Shown: positions 33,797-41,182 of the stretch, one piece after another
Numbering within the stretch: position 1 is the stretch's first letter
Layout of the letters: every line of letters begins with the position of its first letter
DNA from: Anaerolineae bacterium
GTDB lineage: Bacteria > Chloroflexota > Anaerolineae > Aggregatilineales > Phototrophicaceae
Length of the DNA stretch: 45,789 nucleotides
NCBI GenBank assembly: GCA_025454525.1
Contig: JALOOG010000020.1
Location: 1-45,789 of the forward strand
Direction of reading: 5' to 3'
Translations under genes and position numbers: made by a program
The notes under the pieces: model-generated
Database searches by the model: none
Told to the model about the DNA's origin: nothing
What the model saw: only the letters and a program-made list of their open reading frames with translations

Positions 33797-34457
33797 TCAG
33801 TCGAAAACCCACGCCGCGCACAGTTTGAATCACTGAAATTTCGCCTTCGCGATCCAATTTACGCCGCAGATAGCCGACATAAACATCAATGACTTTGGAA
33901 TCATGTGCATAATCCAGCCCCCAAATCCGTTCCCCGATCTGTGTCCGTGTAAGCGTATGTCCCGCATTTCGCAGTAAATACTCTAGCAACATAAATTCCC
34001 GTTGACTCAGCTCAATGATCTGATCACCGCGTCGTACTACTCGCCGCACCGTGTCCATTTCCACATCAGCAACGCATAACACGGTTTTAAACTGTAACGG
34101 TGGCCTTCTTGACAATGCATCTAACCGCGCCAACAATTCTGAAAAATCAAACGGTTTCACCAAATAGTCATCTGCGCCCGCTTGCAATCCCCTTACCCGA
34201 TCTTCAACCGCATCTAACGCTGTTAGCATCAAGATCGGTGTGCGAATGCCTTTTTCGCGCACCTCATGAAGCAACTCTAGGCCACTTTTCCCCGGTAAGC
34301 GAATATCAAGCACCATTACCTCATAACTTTGTCCCATCGCGTAATTTAAACCCTCATACGCGCTTCGCACCCAGTCTACAGTATGCCCACCTTCACGTAA
34401 CCCTTTGCTGACAAATTGCCCGATTCCATCCTCATCTTCCACAAACAACACCCGCAT
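33786..34457 (-). CDS. OmpR/PhoB-family response regulator
   Basis: 223-residue transcription factor. The receiver domain has the acidic pair in VEDEDG, the phospho-Asp in MVLDIRLPGKSG, the Thr in MLTAL and the Lys in YLVKPFDF; the C-terminal winged helix has LSQREFMLLEYLLRNAGHTL and VIDVYVGYLRRKLD. All phosphorylation residues are intact. I choose ATG 34457 (GGGGAG is close upstream); a GTG at 34478 would add seven residues. It is the cognate partner of the overlapping kinase, and it probably controls the flanking PepSY genes. Confidence 0.93.
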   Translation of the reverse strand: MRVLFVEDEDGIGQFVSKGLREGGHTVDWVRSAYEGLNYAMGQSYEVMVLDIRLPGKSGLELLHEVREKGIRTPILMLTALDAVEDRVRGLQAGADDYLVKPFDFSELLARLDALSRRPPLQFKTVLCVADVEMDTVRRVVRRGDQIIELSQREFMLLEYLLRNAGHTLTRTQIGERIWGLDYAHDSKVIDVYVGYLRRKLDREGEISVIQTVRGVGFRLNDD

Positions 34458-34476
34458 ACTCCCCGACCTTTTTATC

Positions 34477-34502
34477 ACTAAGGGGCGACAACACCCCTTA
34501 GT
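34477..34502. promoter_or_regulatory. Perfect hairpin between the upstream PepSY gene and the regulator
   Basis: 9-bp arms, actaagggg (34477-34485) and ccccttagt (34494-34502), 8-base loop, directly after the stop of the PepSY gene and before the response regulator start. No T-tail on the minus strand, so it is more likely a processing or mRNA-stabilising hairpin, or a leaky terminator, than a full stop. Confidence 0.5.
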
Positions 34503-34507
34503 TTAGC

Positions 34508-35386
34508 TTATCGCCAAGGCTCTAGCTCCAAAATTGCCCCCGTGGAAGCATCCACATATACCGCCATCCCATTACTTAGCTTCATATCCCATGCCAATTG
34601 CCCGCCATTTCGTGGCCCACGCCGTGTTAATTCACCTTCGATCAACGTAGTGCCAGGATATTGTGCCAAGGCAATTTCTCGCGCCCGCTCAAATGTGATC
34701 AATGCGGCACCCCCTTGATTACCACCGCCTACCGGCTCGTCCATCCCCGCCCCGCCGCGTTGATTCTCCCAAGCACGACGACCGCCCGGCATTCCCGCCC
34801 AAGGTGGCGGGCCCCCCCGCCCCTCACGCCATTGACCATCCCCATTATCATCATCGTCGTCATCATCATCATCACGCCAGTGGCGACCGTCCTCATAACG
34901 CTCCCATGGTTCAAACTCGATCACTGCACCCGTTTCCGCATGGATATAGACCGCCATCCCATTATCCAACATGACATCCCATGCTTGAATTCCGTTTTCA
35001 GTCACCAATTCTATTTCGATCACTTGTGCATTCGGGTAATAACGTAAGGCGATCTGCCGCGCCTCATTCAAATCCACACCATCCGCACCGATTTCAACCG
35101 GAGTATCCTCAATAATTGTCCCAGTAGTCCCATCAATATTCATCACCACCCCGTTATTCAAGGTGACTCGCCACGTTATGCTATCATTCGGATCGATCAC
35201 CCGTTCAATCCGAATCACGATCGCATTCGGATAACTTTCTAGGGCAATTGTTTCCGCTTCTAAAATATTGATCCCATCATTCGGGTTAACCGGAGATTGA
35301 GGTTGTGCAATTACGGGGAACACCATAACGACAATGAGCGCTAACACGCTCACCAGTAACAAACTATTGCGTTTCATATTGTTCAT
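34508..35386 (-). CDS. Secreted triple-PepSY protein with an Asp run
   Basis: 292 aa with a signal peptide (LLLVSVLALIVVMVFPVIAQ) and three PepSY repeats at about 42-93, 106-157 and 232-292, each closing with a strand like VYVDASTGAILELEP. Repeats 2 and 3 are joined by a 70-residue linker that holds nine Asp in a row (172-180) and then a Gly/Pro/Trp/Arg-rich part. The Asp run could bind calcium or other cations. It is the first gene of the unit PepSY - regulator - kinase - PepSY; a hairpin separates it from the regulator, which would allow a higher level of this protein. It is probably the ligand-binding or target protein of the two-component system (inference). Confidence 0.83.
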   Translation of the reverse strand: MNNMKRNSLLLVSVLALIVVMVFPVIAQPQSPVNPNDGINILEAETIALESYPNAIVIRIERVIDPNDSITWRVTLNNGVVMNIDGTTGTIIEDTPVEIGADGVDLNEARQIALRYYPNAQVIEIELVTENGIQAWDVMLDNGMAVYIHAETGAVIEFEPWERYEDGRHWRDDDDDDDDDNGDGQWREGRGGPPPWAGMPGGRRAWENQRGGAGMDEPVGGGNQGGAALITFERAREIALAQYPGTTLIEGELTRRGPRNGGQLAWDMKLSNGMAVYVDASTGAILELEPWR

Positions 35387-35400
35387 CTTCTGCTCTTGTC

Positions 35401-35425
35401 CAATACACGATCAAACGATGTATTG
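35401..35425. promoter_or_regulatory. Inverted repeat upstream of the PepSY/two-component operon
   Basis: CAATACA (35401-35407) and TGTATTG (35419-35425) are perfect inverted copies with an 11-base spacer, 15 bases before the start codon of the first PepSY gene. The position and spacing suit an operator, perhaps of the regulator encoded downstream. Confidence 0.4.
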
Positions 35426-35494
35426 AGCATATGTCACGCAATTTCAAAAATCGTAAAGCTTTTTCAAGAATTTTCTTAAAAATCAAAAATCACG

Positions 35495-35529
35495 CGGGAC
35501 TCTCAAATGGTTTGAGAGTCCCGTTTTTT
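35495..35529. terminator. Strong terminator closing the HMG-CoA operon
   Basis: Perfect 13-bp stem (35495-35507 with 35511-35523) with a 3-base loop. It has six T on the plus side and a looser T-rich stretch on the minus side, so it can work in both directions; the operon to its right is transcribed leftwards into it. Confidence 0.85.
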
Positions 35530-35533
35530 GGGA

Positions 35534-35839
35534 TTAATTTCGCGTCAACACCTTACGAAATTTATACCCATACACGATCATGCCTTTTTCGCCCTCGGTG
35601 GTGAGTTTACGTGTTACCATTTCCACCCGATCGCCGATCTGAAGGCTCTCATTTTCATCTAAATCCGTGATCTGAGCGAGGATCATCGCCCCCTCATCCA
35701 ATTTCACCAGCGCCAGCATATAAGGCGCTTGTTCTTCAAAATCTTCTGGCGGTTCTTGCAACATCGTGAAGCTATACACTTCTCCGAGTCCCGAAAATGT
35801 GAATTTTTCTCGCCGTGTTTCTGTGGATGTTTGTGACAT
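35534..35839 (-). CDS. DUF35 OB-fold protein without zinc ribbon
   Basis: In Archaea the DUF35 protein bridges thiolase and HMG-CoA synthase in one complex. This 101-residue version keeps the OB-fold part very well (GLGEVYSFTMLQEPPEDF, QAPYMLALVKLDEGAMILAQ, GMIVYGYKFRKVL), but the N-terminal rubredoxin-like zinc ribbon with its four cysteines is absent; the protein contains no cysteine. A longer frame is not available: the upstream thiolase stop lies 8 bases before the ATG. The gene order HMG-CoA reductase, synthase, thiolase, DUF35 supports the role. Confidence 0.87.
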   Translation of the reverse strand: MSQTSTETRREKFTFSGLGEVYSFTMLQEPPEDFEEQAPYMLALVKLDEGAMILAQITDLDENESLQIGDRVEMVTRKLTTEGEKGMIVYGYKFRKVLTRN

Positions 35840-35847
35840 CTTCGCTT

Positions 35848-37011
35848 CTAACCTCCTACTTTCAGGATATGTGTGATCGCTGTGCTGGCCGCGCCGCCCA
35901 AATTTTGGATCGCCGCGATTTTAGCGTTCGGGACTTGGTTTTTACCCGCCCGTCCCGTAAGTTGGAGATAGGCTTCGAGTGCCTGATACACCCCCGTTGC
36001 ACCGACCGGGTTTCCACGACTTTTTAGACCCCCGAATGTGCAGATCGGGATCGATCCCTTCAATCCCAATGCTTCGCCCGCATTATTCGCCAGTGTCCAA
36101 CCCTCACCACGCCCTGCGAATCCGGTCGCTTCTAGCGTGAGTGCGCTGAAGATCGTATAAGCGTCATGCAATTCAAACAGATCAATTTCGGCAGTGGTCA
36201 CTCCGGCTTGTTGATAAGCCCGATACGCCGACTCATCGGCTGCCCGGAAATATAACAGATCTTCACGGTCTTGTAACGCGAGGCTATCTGTCCCTACCGC
36301 GCTTCCCACGATCATCACCGGCACATCCGTCAGATCCGCTGCCCGCTCCGGGGTAGTTAAGATCACCGCCGCCGCACCATCTGCATCCGGCGCACCGTCA
36401 AACAAGTTTACCGGATCAGAGATCATCGATGCCCGTGCATACCCACCCGGTTTGATCAGGTTACGGAACATGGCGCTTTCATTGACATTGCCGTTCCGAT
36501 GTGCGTTGATCGTAAAGCCTTCAAACACCCCTAAACCGAGTTGATATTCGTGCATATACCGCCGCATGATCATCGCCGCCAACGCGGTCAATGTTGCGCC
36601 ATGCACCGACTCATAATCCGCGTCAAGGCTCACACTCCGCCCTTTAACCCGATTGCTACCGATCGCATCCGTCGATTTTTCCACACCCAGCACGATCGCT
36701 GTATCGATCAGGCCCGATGCGATCGCCATGTAGCCGGTACGCAAAGCGGCAGCTCCAGACGCATCACCGGATTCAACACAATAGGCTTCGATCCCTTTCA
36801 GGCCCGCGTAATCCGCGATCAGCGCGCCCAATTGTGCTTGACTACTAAACGTAGAGCCATACGCATTTCCCACGTACATTGCATCTACCGTACTAAGTTG
36901 CACGCTTTGTAACGCCGCTTGGATCGCCTCCGCGCCCAACATCCGTAAACTGCTTTGCCAATGTTCGCCAACCGGAGTCGCCCCGACTCCGACAATCGCT
37001 ACTTCACGCAT
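35848..37011 (-). CDS. Thiolase-fold protein of the archaeal HMG-CoA-complex type, catalytic residues replaced
   Basis: 387 aa, SCP-x/archaeal acetoacetyl-CoA thiolase family by overall sequence (start EVAIVGVGATPVG; FELHDAYTIFSALTLEATGF; FGGLKSRGNPVGATGVYQ). Relatives make acetoacetyl-CoA from two acetyl-CoA. Two key positions differ: the nucleophilic Cys of the C-A-S-G motif is Asp83 (VESGDASGAAALR) and the His of the G-H-P motif is Asn334 (RGNP). His282 of HDA is kept, and a Cys lies five residues before Asp83 (C78). It may be a non-condensing scaffold that holds acetoacetyl-CoA for the synthase. It is followed 8 bases later by its DUF35 partner. Confidence 0.85.
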   Translation of the reverse strand: MREVAIVGVGATPVGEHWQSSLRMLGAEAIQAALQSVQLSTVDAMYVGNAYGSTFSSQAQLGALIADYAGLKGIEAYCVESGDASGAAALRTGYMAIASGLIDTAIVLGVEKSTDAIGSNRVKGRSVSLDADYESVHGATLTALAAMIMRRYMHEYQLGLGVFEGFTINAHRNGNVNESAMFRNLIKPGGYARASMISDPVNLFDGAPDADGAAAVILTTPERAADLTDVPVMIVGSAVGTDSLALQDREDLLYFRAADESAYRAYQQAGVTTAEIDLFELHDAYTIFSALTLEATGFAGRGEGWTLANNAGEALGLKGSIPICTFGGLKSRGNPVGATGVYQALEAYLQLTGRAGKNQVPNAKIAAIQNLGGAASTAITHILKVGG

Positions 37012-37307
37012 TCAGTTATCCTTTTTTCCTTTTTCTGCTCTGACAATCACCAACGCCTCATGCCACGCAAGCTAATTCCCTTTCCCAGTAGGATTAGGGA
37101 TGAGGTTTTAACAGCTCACAACGACTCTTTCTTAGTAGTAACCTCAGAAAAGTATCCCATCAATAGAGACACCACCCCATCCTATGCGGGCCAGTTCCCT
37201 CTCCATGTATGAGTAGGGCTAGGGTGGGGTCGGACGCAAGAAACTTTTCTGTACTTACCTCTGTGGTTTAAAGCCTTTAACCGAACCTATATGATCAAGC
37301 GTTAGGG
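37012..37307. other. Intergenic stretch with repeat copy C, no gene
   Basis: About 296 bases between HMG-CoA synthase and the thiolase, both read leftwards. I find no coding frame. It holds repeat copy C (37179-37245) and a segment (37107-37132) that matches 27788-27813 near copy B. The synthase and thiolase may therefore be in separate transcripts, unlike in Archaea, where they are adjacent. Confidence 0.6.
37179..37245. repeat. Dispersed GC-rich repeat, copy C
   Basis: Shares the segments gcgggccagttccc, tagggctagggtgggg and gcaagaaact with copy A at 11410-11475 over most of its length. It is the only copy between genes of the same direction. Confidence 0.6.
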
Positions 37308-38390
37308 TTAATCCTTCAACTTACCGCGATAACGGCTATAAGTCGCATAATCGATCATCGTGCGACGGCTAATATAATCCCGTGTTTTCGGCGCACGCCC
37401 CGGCACATCTTGAATCCGATCCGTAACCACAATATCAAACGAATCCGACCCCGCCCCACTACCATAACTCACCATCAAGATCCGATCCCCCGGTTTCGCG
37501 ATGTCCAACACCGCTGTAAGACCCAACATACACGATCCAGAGTACACATTGCCGATCTCACCCGCTAACAGACCTGTTTTGATCTGTTCATCGTTGAATC
37601 CCAGCATTTGTGCCGCCCGTGACGGAAATTTGACGTTCGGTTGATGAAACACGCCGTAGGTGTAATCTTTTGCCGTTGTTCCCATCATCTCCATCAGCGC
37701 TTGCGCCGATGACAAGGTATGATTGAAATAGGCCGGCTCACCCGTGAAGCGATCCCCATGACTCGGATAGGTCTCACCTGACCGCCGCCAAAAATCCGGT
37801 GTATCAGTCACAAAGCTATAACTACCCTGATACACCGCGCACGCTTCTTCTGCCGGCCCGATGATAAACGCCGCCCCACCAGATGCCGCCGTGTATTCCA
37901 GCGCATCCCCCGGGCGACCTTGTGCTGTGTCCATCCCAATACTGAGCGTATACCGCCCCATGCCACTTCCCACGATCCCGATCGAGGCTTGTACCGCTTC
38001 TGTACCCGCTTTACACGCAAATTCCCAATCAGCCGCTTGAATATTCGGCGAGGCACCAATACTTTCCGCGACGATCGTGCTAGTCGGTTTGACCGCGTAA
38101 GGATGACTTTCACTCCCCACCCAAACCGCCCGAATTTCCAACGGATCAATTTGAGCGCGGGCCAAGGCATTGCGCGCCGCTTCGATCGACATCGTGATCA
38201 CATCTTCATCCACACCCGCGACCGCTTTTTCTATGATCGGACTCCCGCCTAATCCTTTTGTCCATACTCGGGCCACTTCTTTCCCCGGTAACCGATAGCG
38301 TGGCACATAAGCCCCATATCCCACGATCCCCACTTGCCGATCAGGACGCATCAGCAGGGAATTTGACTTTAAACCGTAATCTTGACTCAT
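37308..38390 (-). CDS. hmgcs: Hydroxymethylglutaryl-CoA synthase (archaeal type)
   Basis: Condenses acetyl-CoA with acetoacetyl-CoA to HMG-CoA, entry to the mevalonate route. Thiolase-like fold with catalytic Cys126 in [11 protein letters not shown], His249 in [11 protein letters not shown], and Glu in the [15 protein letters not shown] segment. [15 protein letters not shown], the conserved opening, follows an 18-residue leader. The archaeal subgroup lacks the eukaryotic C-terminal extension, as here (360 aa). Its ATG overlaps the HMG-CoA reductase stop (ATGA), so the two are co-translated. All catalytic residues are present, in contrast to the thiolase downstream. Confidence 0.93.
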   Translation of the reverse strand: MSQDYGLKSNSLLMRPDRQVGIVGYGAYVPRYRLPGKEVARVWTKGLGGSPIIEKAVAGVDEDVITMSIEAARNALARAQIDPLEIRAVWVGSESHPYAVKPTSTIVAESIGASPNIQAADWEFACKAGTEAVQASIGIVGSGMGRYTLSIGMDTAQGRPGDALEYTAASGGAAFIIGPAEEACAVYQGSYSFVTDTPDFWRRSGETYPSHGDRFTGEPAYFNHTLSSAQALMEMMGTTAKDYTYGVFHQPNVKFPSRAAQMLGFNDEQIKTGLLAGEIGNVYSGSCMLGLTAVLDIAKPGDRILMVSYGSGAGSDSFDIVVTDRIQDVPGRAPKTRDYISRRTMIDYATYSRYRGKLKD

Positions 38391-39682
38391 CCGCTTTGTT
38401 CTCCTTGAGCTACTAAAGTTTTTGCGTACTCTAATCGGATATTATTCGCTTTGATCATCGCTTCAACCACACGGCCGATCATTTCTGGAGATGCACCCGC
38501 GGCAATCGCTAATTGTCTGGCGTGCATCCGCATATGACCATGTTGAATCCCTGTGGTTGCCAAGGCGCGGATCGCCGCTAAATTTTGTGCCAATCCTACC
38601 GCCGCGATCACCTCACTCAATTCTCGCGCAGCGTCGATTCCTAAAATTTTCATCGCCAGTTGAGCGGTTGGATGTACCCGTGTCGCACCGCCCACCGTTC
38701 CAATCGCCATCGGCAATTCGATTCGCCCTTGGAGATCCCCGTTTTCGGTTTTACGCCATTGTGTTAAGCTGGTGTAATGTCCATGACGTGCGGCGTAAGC
38801 ATGTGCGCCCGCTTCAATGGCCCGCCAATCGTTACCCGTGGCCATCACCACCGCGTCAATCCCGTTCATGATCCCTTTGTTGTGTGTGGTCGCACGATAC
38901 GGATCACATTCTGCGAAAACACTCGCTTCAACAATTGAATCCACCACCTGCACGCCAGTGAGATTTTCTTTTTCTTGCGCTAATTCCCCTGCTGGCACGA
39001 TTCCTTCAGCATAAGCTTTACGCCGATCGCTGAGATTGCTCAAGATCTTGAGATTAACCCGTCCGCTGGTGAGTGTTTCGATCTCAGGCGCGATATGTTC
39101 AACGGCGGTGTTGATCGCATTCGCACCCATCGCATCGCGAGTATCATATAACAGGTGTACGATCAACAAATCTCCGTTTAACGTATTTGGAATCACCCGT
39201 GTTTCGATTCCCCGCGCCCCCCCACCTCGTTTGACAATGCTTCCTGCGATCGCGTCAACCATGGCCATCAACTGTTTTTCAGCGGTTTTAATTCGTTCGA
39301 TCGCCTTGTTTATATCCGGCACATCCAATATCTGAATCTGCCCGATCATAATCGGTTCATCGCTCCGGGTCGTAAATCCCCCACCAGCACGGATCAATTT
39401 CGCTGCGTTACTTGCCGCCGCCACCACCGACGGTTCTTCGATCACCATCGGAATCAGATAATCTTTTCCATTGATCAAGAAGTTAGTGGCGATTCCAAAT
39501 GGCAAACTATAGATCCCGATCACATTCTCGATCATCGGATCTGCTTGTGCTGTTGTCAGCCCCTGATCCAGAGTTTGATCCAACTCCGCCGGGTCATTCA
39601 TCCAGCTTTTGAGGATCTCACGCCGTTCTTTGAGGCTACGTTTGTAGAACTTGCTAATTTGGGAGTTTTTATCTGTAGTCAT
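38387..39682 (-). CDS. mvaA: Hydroxymethylglutaryl-CoA reductase, class II (degradative-type sequence)
   Basis: Reduces HMG-CoA to mevalonate with two NAD(P)H. The bacterial class II features are clear: [18 protein letters not shown] at the N-terminus, catalytic Glu in [15 protein letters not shown] (82/83), K269 in [14 protein letters not shown], Asp in [17 protein letters not shown] and the flexible C-terminal flap with [11 protein letters not shown]. 431 aa. Class II enzymes work in both directions, but here the place next to HMG-CoA synthase indicates biosynthesis. It is the first gene of the operon; the 60 bases to the divergent deacetylase gene must hold its promoter. Confidence 0.94.
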   Translation of the reverse strand: MTTDKNSQISKFYKRSLKERREILKSWMNDPAELDQTLDQGLTTAQADPMIENVIGIYSLPFGIATNFLINGKDYLIPMVIEEPSVVAAASNAAKLIRAGGGFTTRSDEPIMIGQIQILDVPDINKAIERIKTAEKQLMAMVDAIAGSIVKRGGGARGIETRVIPNTLNGDLLIVHLLYDTRDAMGANAINTAVEHIAPEIETLTSGRVNLKILSNLSDRRKAYAEGIVPAGELAQEKENLTGVQVVDSIVEASVFAECDPYRATTHNKGIMNGIDAVVMATGNDWRAIEAGAHAYAARHGHYTSLTQWRKTENGDLQGRIELPMAIGTVGGATRVHPTAQLAMKILGIDAARELSEVIAAVGLAQNLAAIRALATTGIQHGHMRMHARQLAIAAGASPEMIGRVVEAMIKANNIRLEYAKTLVAQGEQSG

Positions 39683-39742
39683 GTTGTGTTATTCTAGTTA
39701 CGAAATCTTTCAAAAGCTATCACTCTAGTTTGTTTGCTGACT

Positions 39743-40531
39743 ATGGGAAAATCAATATCTCTCAAAACGATCTATGGTCTCCTTACCATCGTGCTGACCT
39801 TTATCTTAGCGCCTATTCAATCCGCCCAAGATCTCACCTTGCGTCGTCTTTATGTGCCGATCTTGATGTATCATTATGTGAGTCCACTCCCCGCTAATGC
39901 CGATGAATACCGCGTTGATCTAACCGTTGAACCGGCCATTTTTCGGGCGCATCTCCAATATCTAGCCGATGAAGGTTATACCACCATCTCGCTTTATCAA
40001 TTGAATGAGGCCCTGATCAATGGGGTAACTTTACCGGATCGTCCGATAATTCTGACCTTTGACGACGGCCACATTGATCATTACACAGAGGTATTCCCCG
40101 CTTTAACTCAACACGGCTTCACCGCCACCTTTTTTGTGATCACTGGATTAGCCGATCAGAGTCGTTCTGATTATCTCTCATGGGCGCAAATTCAAGAGAT
40201 GTCCAATGCTGGCATGAGTATGGAAGCACACACCAAATCACACGCGCCACTTGTTGAGCGCAATCGTGATTTTCTGATTTATGAGATTTTAGGTAGCCTT
40301 GAGAGTCTTGGCGCTCACACCGGCCACGCCCCATCCATGTTTGCCTACCCCGGCGGACGTTACGACGATGCGACCTTAAGCTTACTCCGTGAAACACCTG
40401 TACAGATCGCCGTGACCACCCGTTTCGGCGCATGGCACACCAGTGATAACCGCTTAGAGCTACCCCGCTTGCGAGTCAGTGGCAACCTCGGCGTGATCGG
40501 ACTCGCCCAACTGCTCAACAGTGACCGCTAA
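39743..40531 (+). CDS. Secreted polysaccharide deacetylase (CE4 family)
   Basis: Removes N-acetyl or O-acetyl groups from peptidoglycan or another glycan outside the cell. Signal peptide (ISLKTIYGLLTIVLTFILAP), then the NodB domain: VPILMYHYVS opening, TFDDGHIDHY with the metal-binding Asp pair, the metal His pair in AHTKSHAPL, MFAYPGGRYDDATL, and the closing LPRLRVSG. All metal ligands are visible. 262 aa from ATG 39743; a TTG at 39734 would add three residues. Own unit, closed by a terminator. Confidence 0.9.
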   Translation: MGKSISLKTIYGLLTIVLTFILAPIQSAQDLTLRRLYVPILMYHYVSPLPANADEYRVDLTVEPAIFRAHLQYLADEGYTTISLYQLNEALINGVTLPDRPIILTFDDGHIDHYTEVFPALTQHGFTATFFVITGLADQSRSDYLSWAQIQEMSNAGMSMEAHTKSHAPLVERNRDFLIYEILGSLESLGAHTGHAPSMFAYPGGRYDDATLSLLRETPVQIAVTTRFGAWHTSDNRLELPRLRVSGNLGVIGLAQLLNSDR

Positions 40532-40537
40532 CCAAAC

Positions 40538-40565
40538 AAAAACCCGCTTTTAAAACGGGTTTTTT
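40538..40565 (+). terminator. Rho-independent terminator after the deacetylase gene
   Basis: 9-bp stem (40538-40546 with 40556-40564) with a 9-base loop and a run of T. The A-run on the other side makes it usable for the convergent small membrane gene too. Confidence 0.85.
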
Positions 40566-40581
40566 AGTAAAATAGGGAAAT

Positions 40582-40830
40582 TTAATCCGGCCAAATGCGC
40601 GTATCGAGCCAAGCATCCAACCATGTCATCACCGTGAGGATCAGCGGAATCACCATAGTGATGAAGTATAACCGCCCAAATTCATCGATCGTAATGCTGC
40701 CGATCCCGCGTGCGTTCGGATCAGGGCTTAACAACGGAAGCGCAACCGCCATAATCAGATAACCGATCAACGTCCCCACAATTGTCGAGATCACCCATAC
40801 CATCAATCGCCGCAAAGTTAATTGTGACAT
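40582..40830 (-). CDS. Small two-helix membrane protein of unknown function
   Basis: 82 aa, not recognised. Two membrane helices (VWVISTIVGTLIGYLIMAVAL and FITMVIPLILTVMTWLDAWL) joined by a loop of about 20 residues with ITIDEFGRLY; both ends are short. A basic cluster LTLRRL precedes the first helix, which suggests the N-terminus is inside. Upstream lies AGGAG, 7 bases before the ATG (40830), which supports translation. No conserved partner is next to it. Confidence 0.6.
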   Translation of the reverse strand: MSQLTLRRLMVWVISTIVGTLIGYLIMAVALPLLSPDPNARGIGSITIDEFGRLYFITMVIPLILTVMTWLDAWLDTRIWPD

Positions 40831-41182
40831 GCCATCACTCCTATATCTTTTAAAAAAACATCGCTTATTTTAGCCTCACCTATACTCAACTGCAAGTAAC
40901 CAATCAGAGAAAATGATCTAAAGTCGAAACAAACGTTTCGCCTTCAACGTAAACAACATGATACACTGTGTTCATCAGATCAATAAAATTCTTTCACTTT
41001 ACCTTACGTCGATGCTGTCGCTACTCTGAATTCTGTTGATTGTTGTCATCATTGTCGATGTTTAGACAAATTTGAACTTGTTAAACGTTCAAAACCTGTC
41101 TAAACTTACACAATCTTGTCACTTTATCGCGTTCACAGTGTTTTAATGTAAGGATCGTCCAATCTATTGTCAGGAGTCTTAC
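40831..41182. other. Long regulatory intergenic region upstream of the AOS-family gene
   Basis: About 350 bases without a coding frame, clearly richer in A and T than the genes around it. It contains a small hairpin, CGAAAC / GTTTCG (40925-40930 and 40935-40940), an imperfect dyad around 40961-40981 (TGATACAC / GTGTTCATCA), a 46-bp palindrome (41060-41105), and a possible -35 box TTGTCA (41116-41121) followed by TTTAAT (41142-41147) at a long spacing. The region is much longer than other gaps here, so complex control is likely. Confidence 0.5.
41060..41105. promoter_or_regulatory. 46-bp two-tier palindrome, candidate operator
   Basis: Outer arms GTTTAGACA (41060-41068) and TGTCTAAAC (41097-41105), inner arms TTTGAAC (41071-41077) and GTTCAAA (41087-41093), all perfect, around a 9-base centre. 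It lies about 80 bases before the GTG of the PLP enzyme gene, just upstream of the likely promoter. There is no T-tail, so it is not a terminator. Confidence 0.55.

Noticed and set aside
34847-34880. Short tandem repeat considered as a CRISPR-like or regulatory repeat
   Set aside because: It is a simple trinucleotide run inside a coding frame, without spacers.
34661-35047. Plus-strand open frame of 128 codons opposite the PepSY gene, with runs of Ile and His
   Set aside because: The runs are the complement of the Asp codons in the PepSY linker; no ribosome site and no plausible protein.
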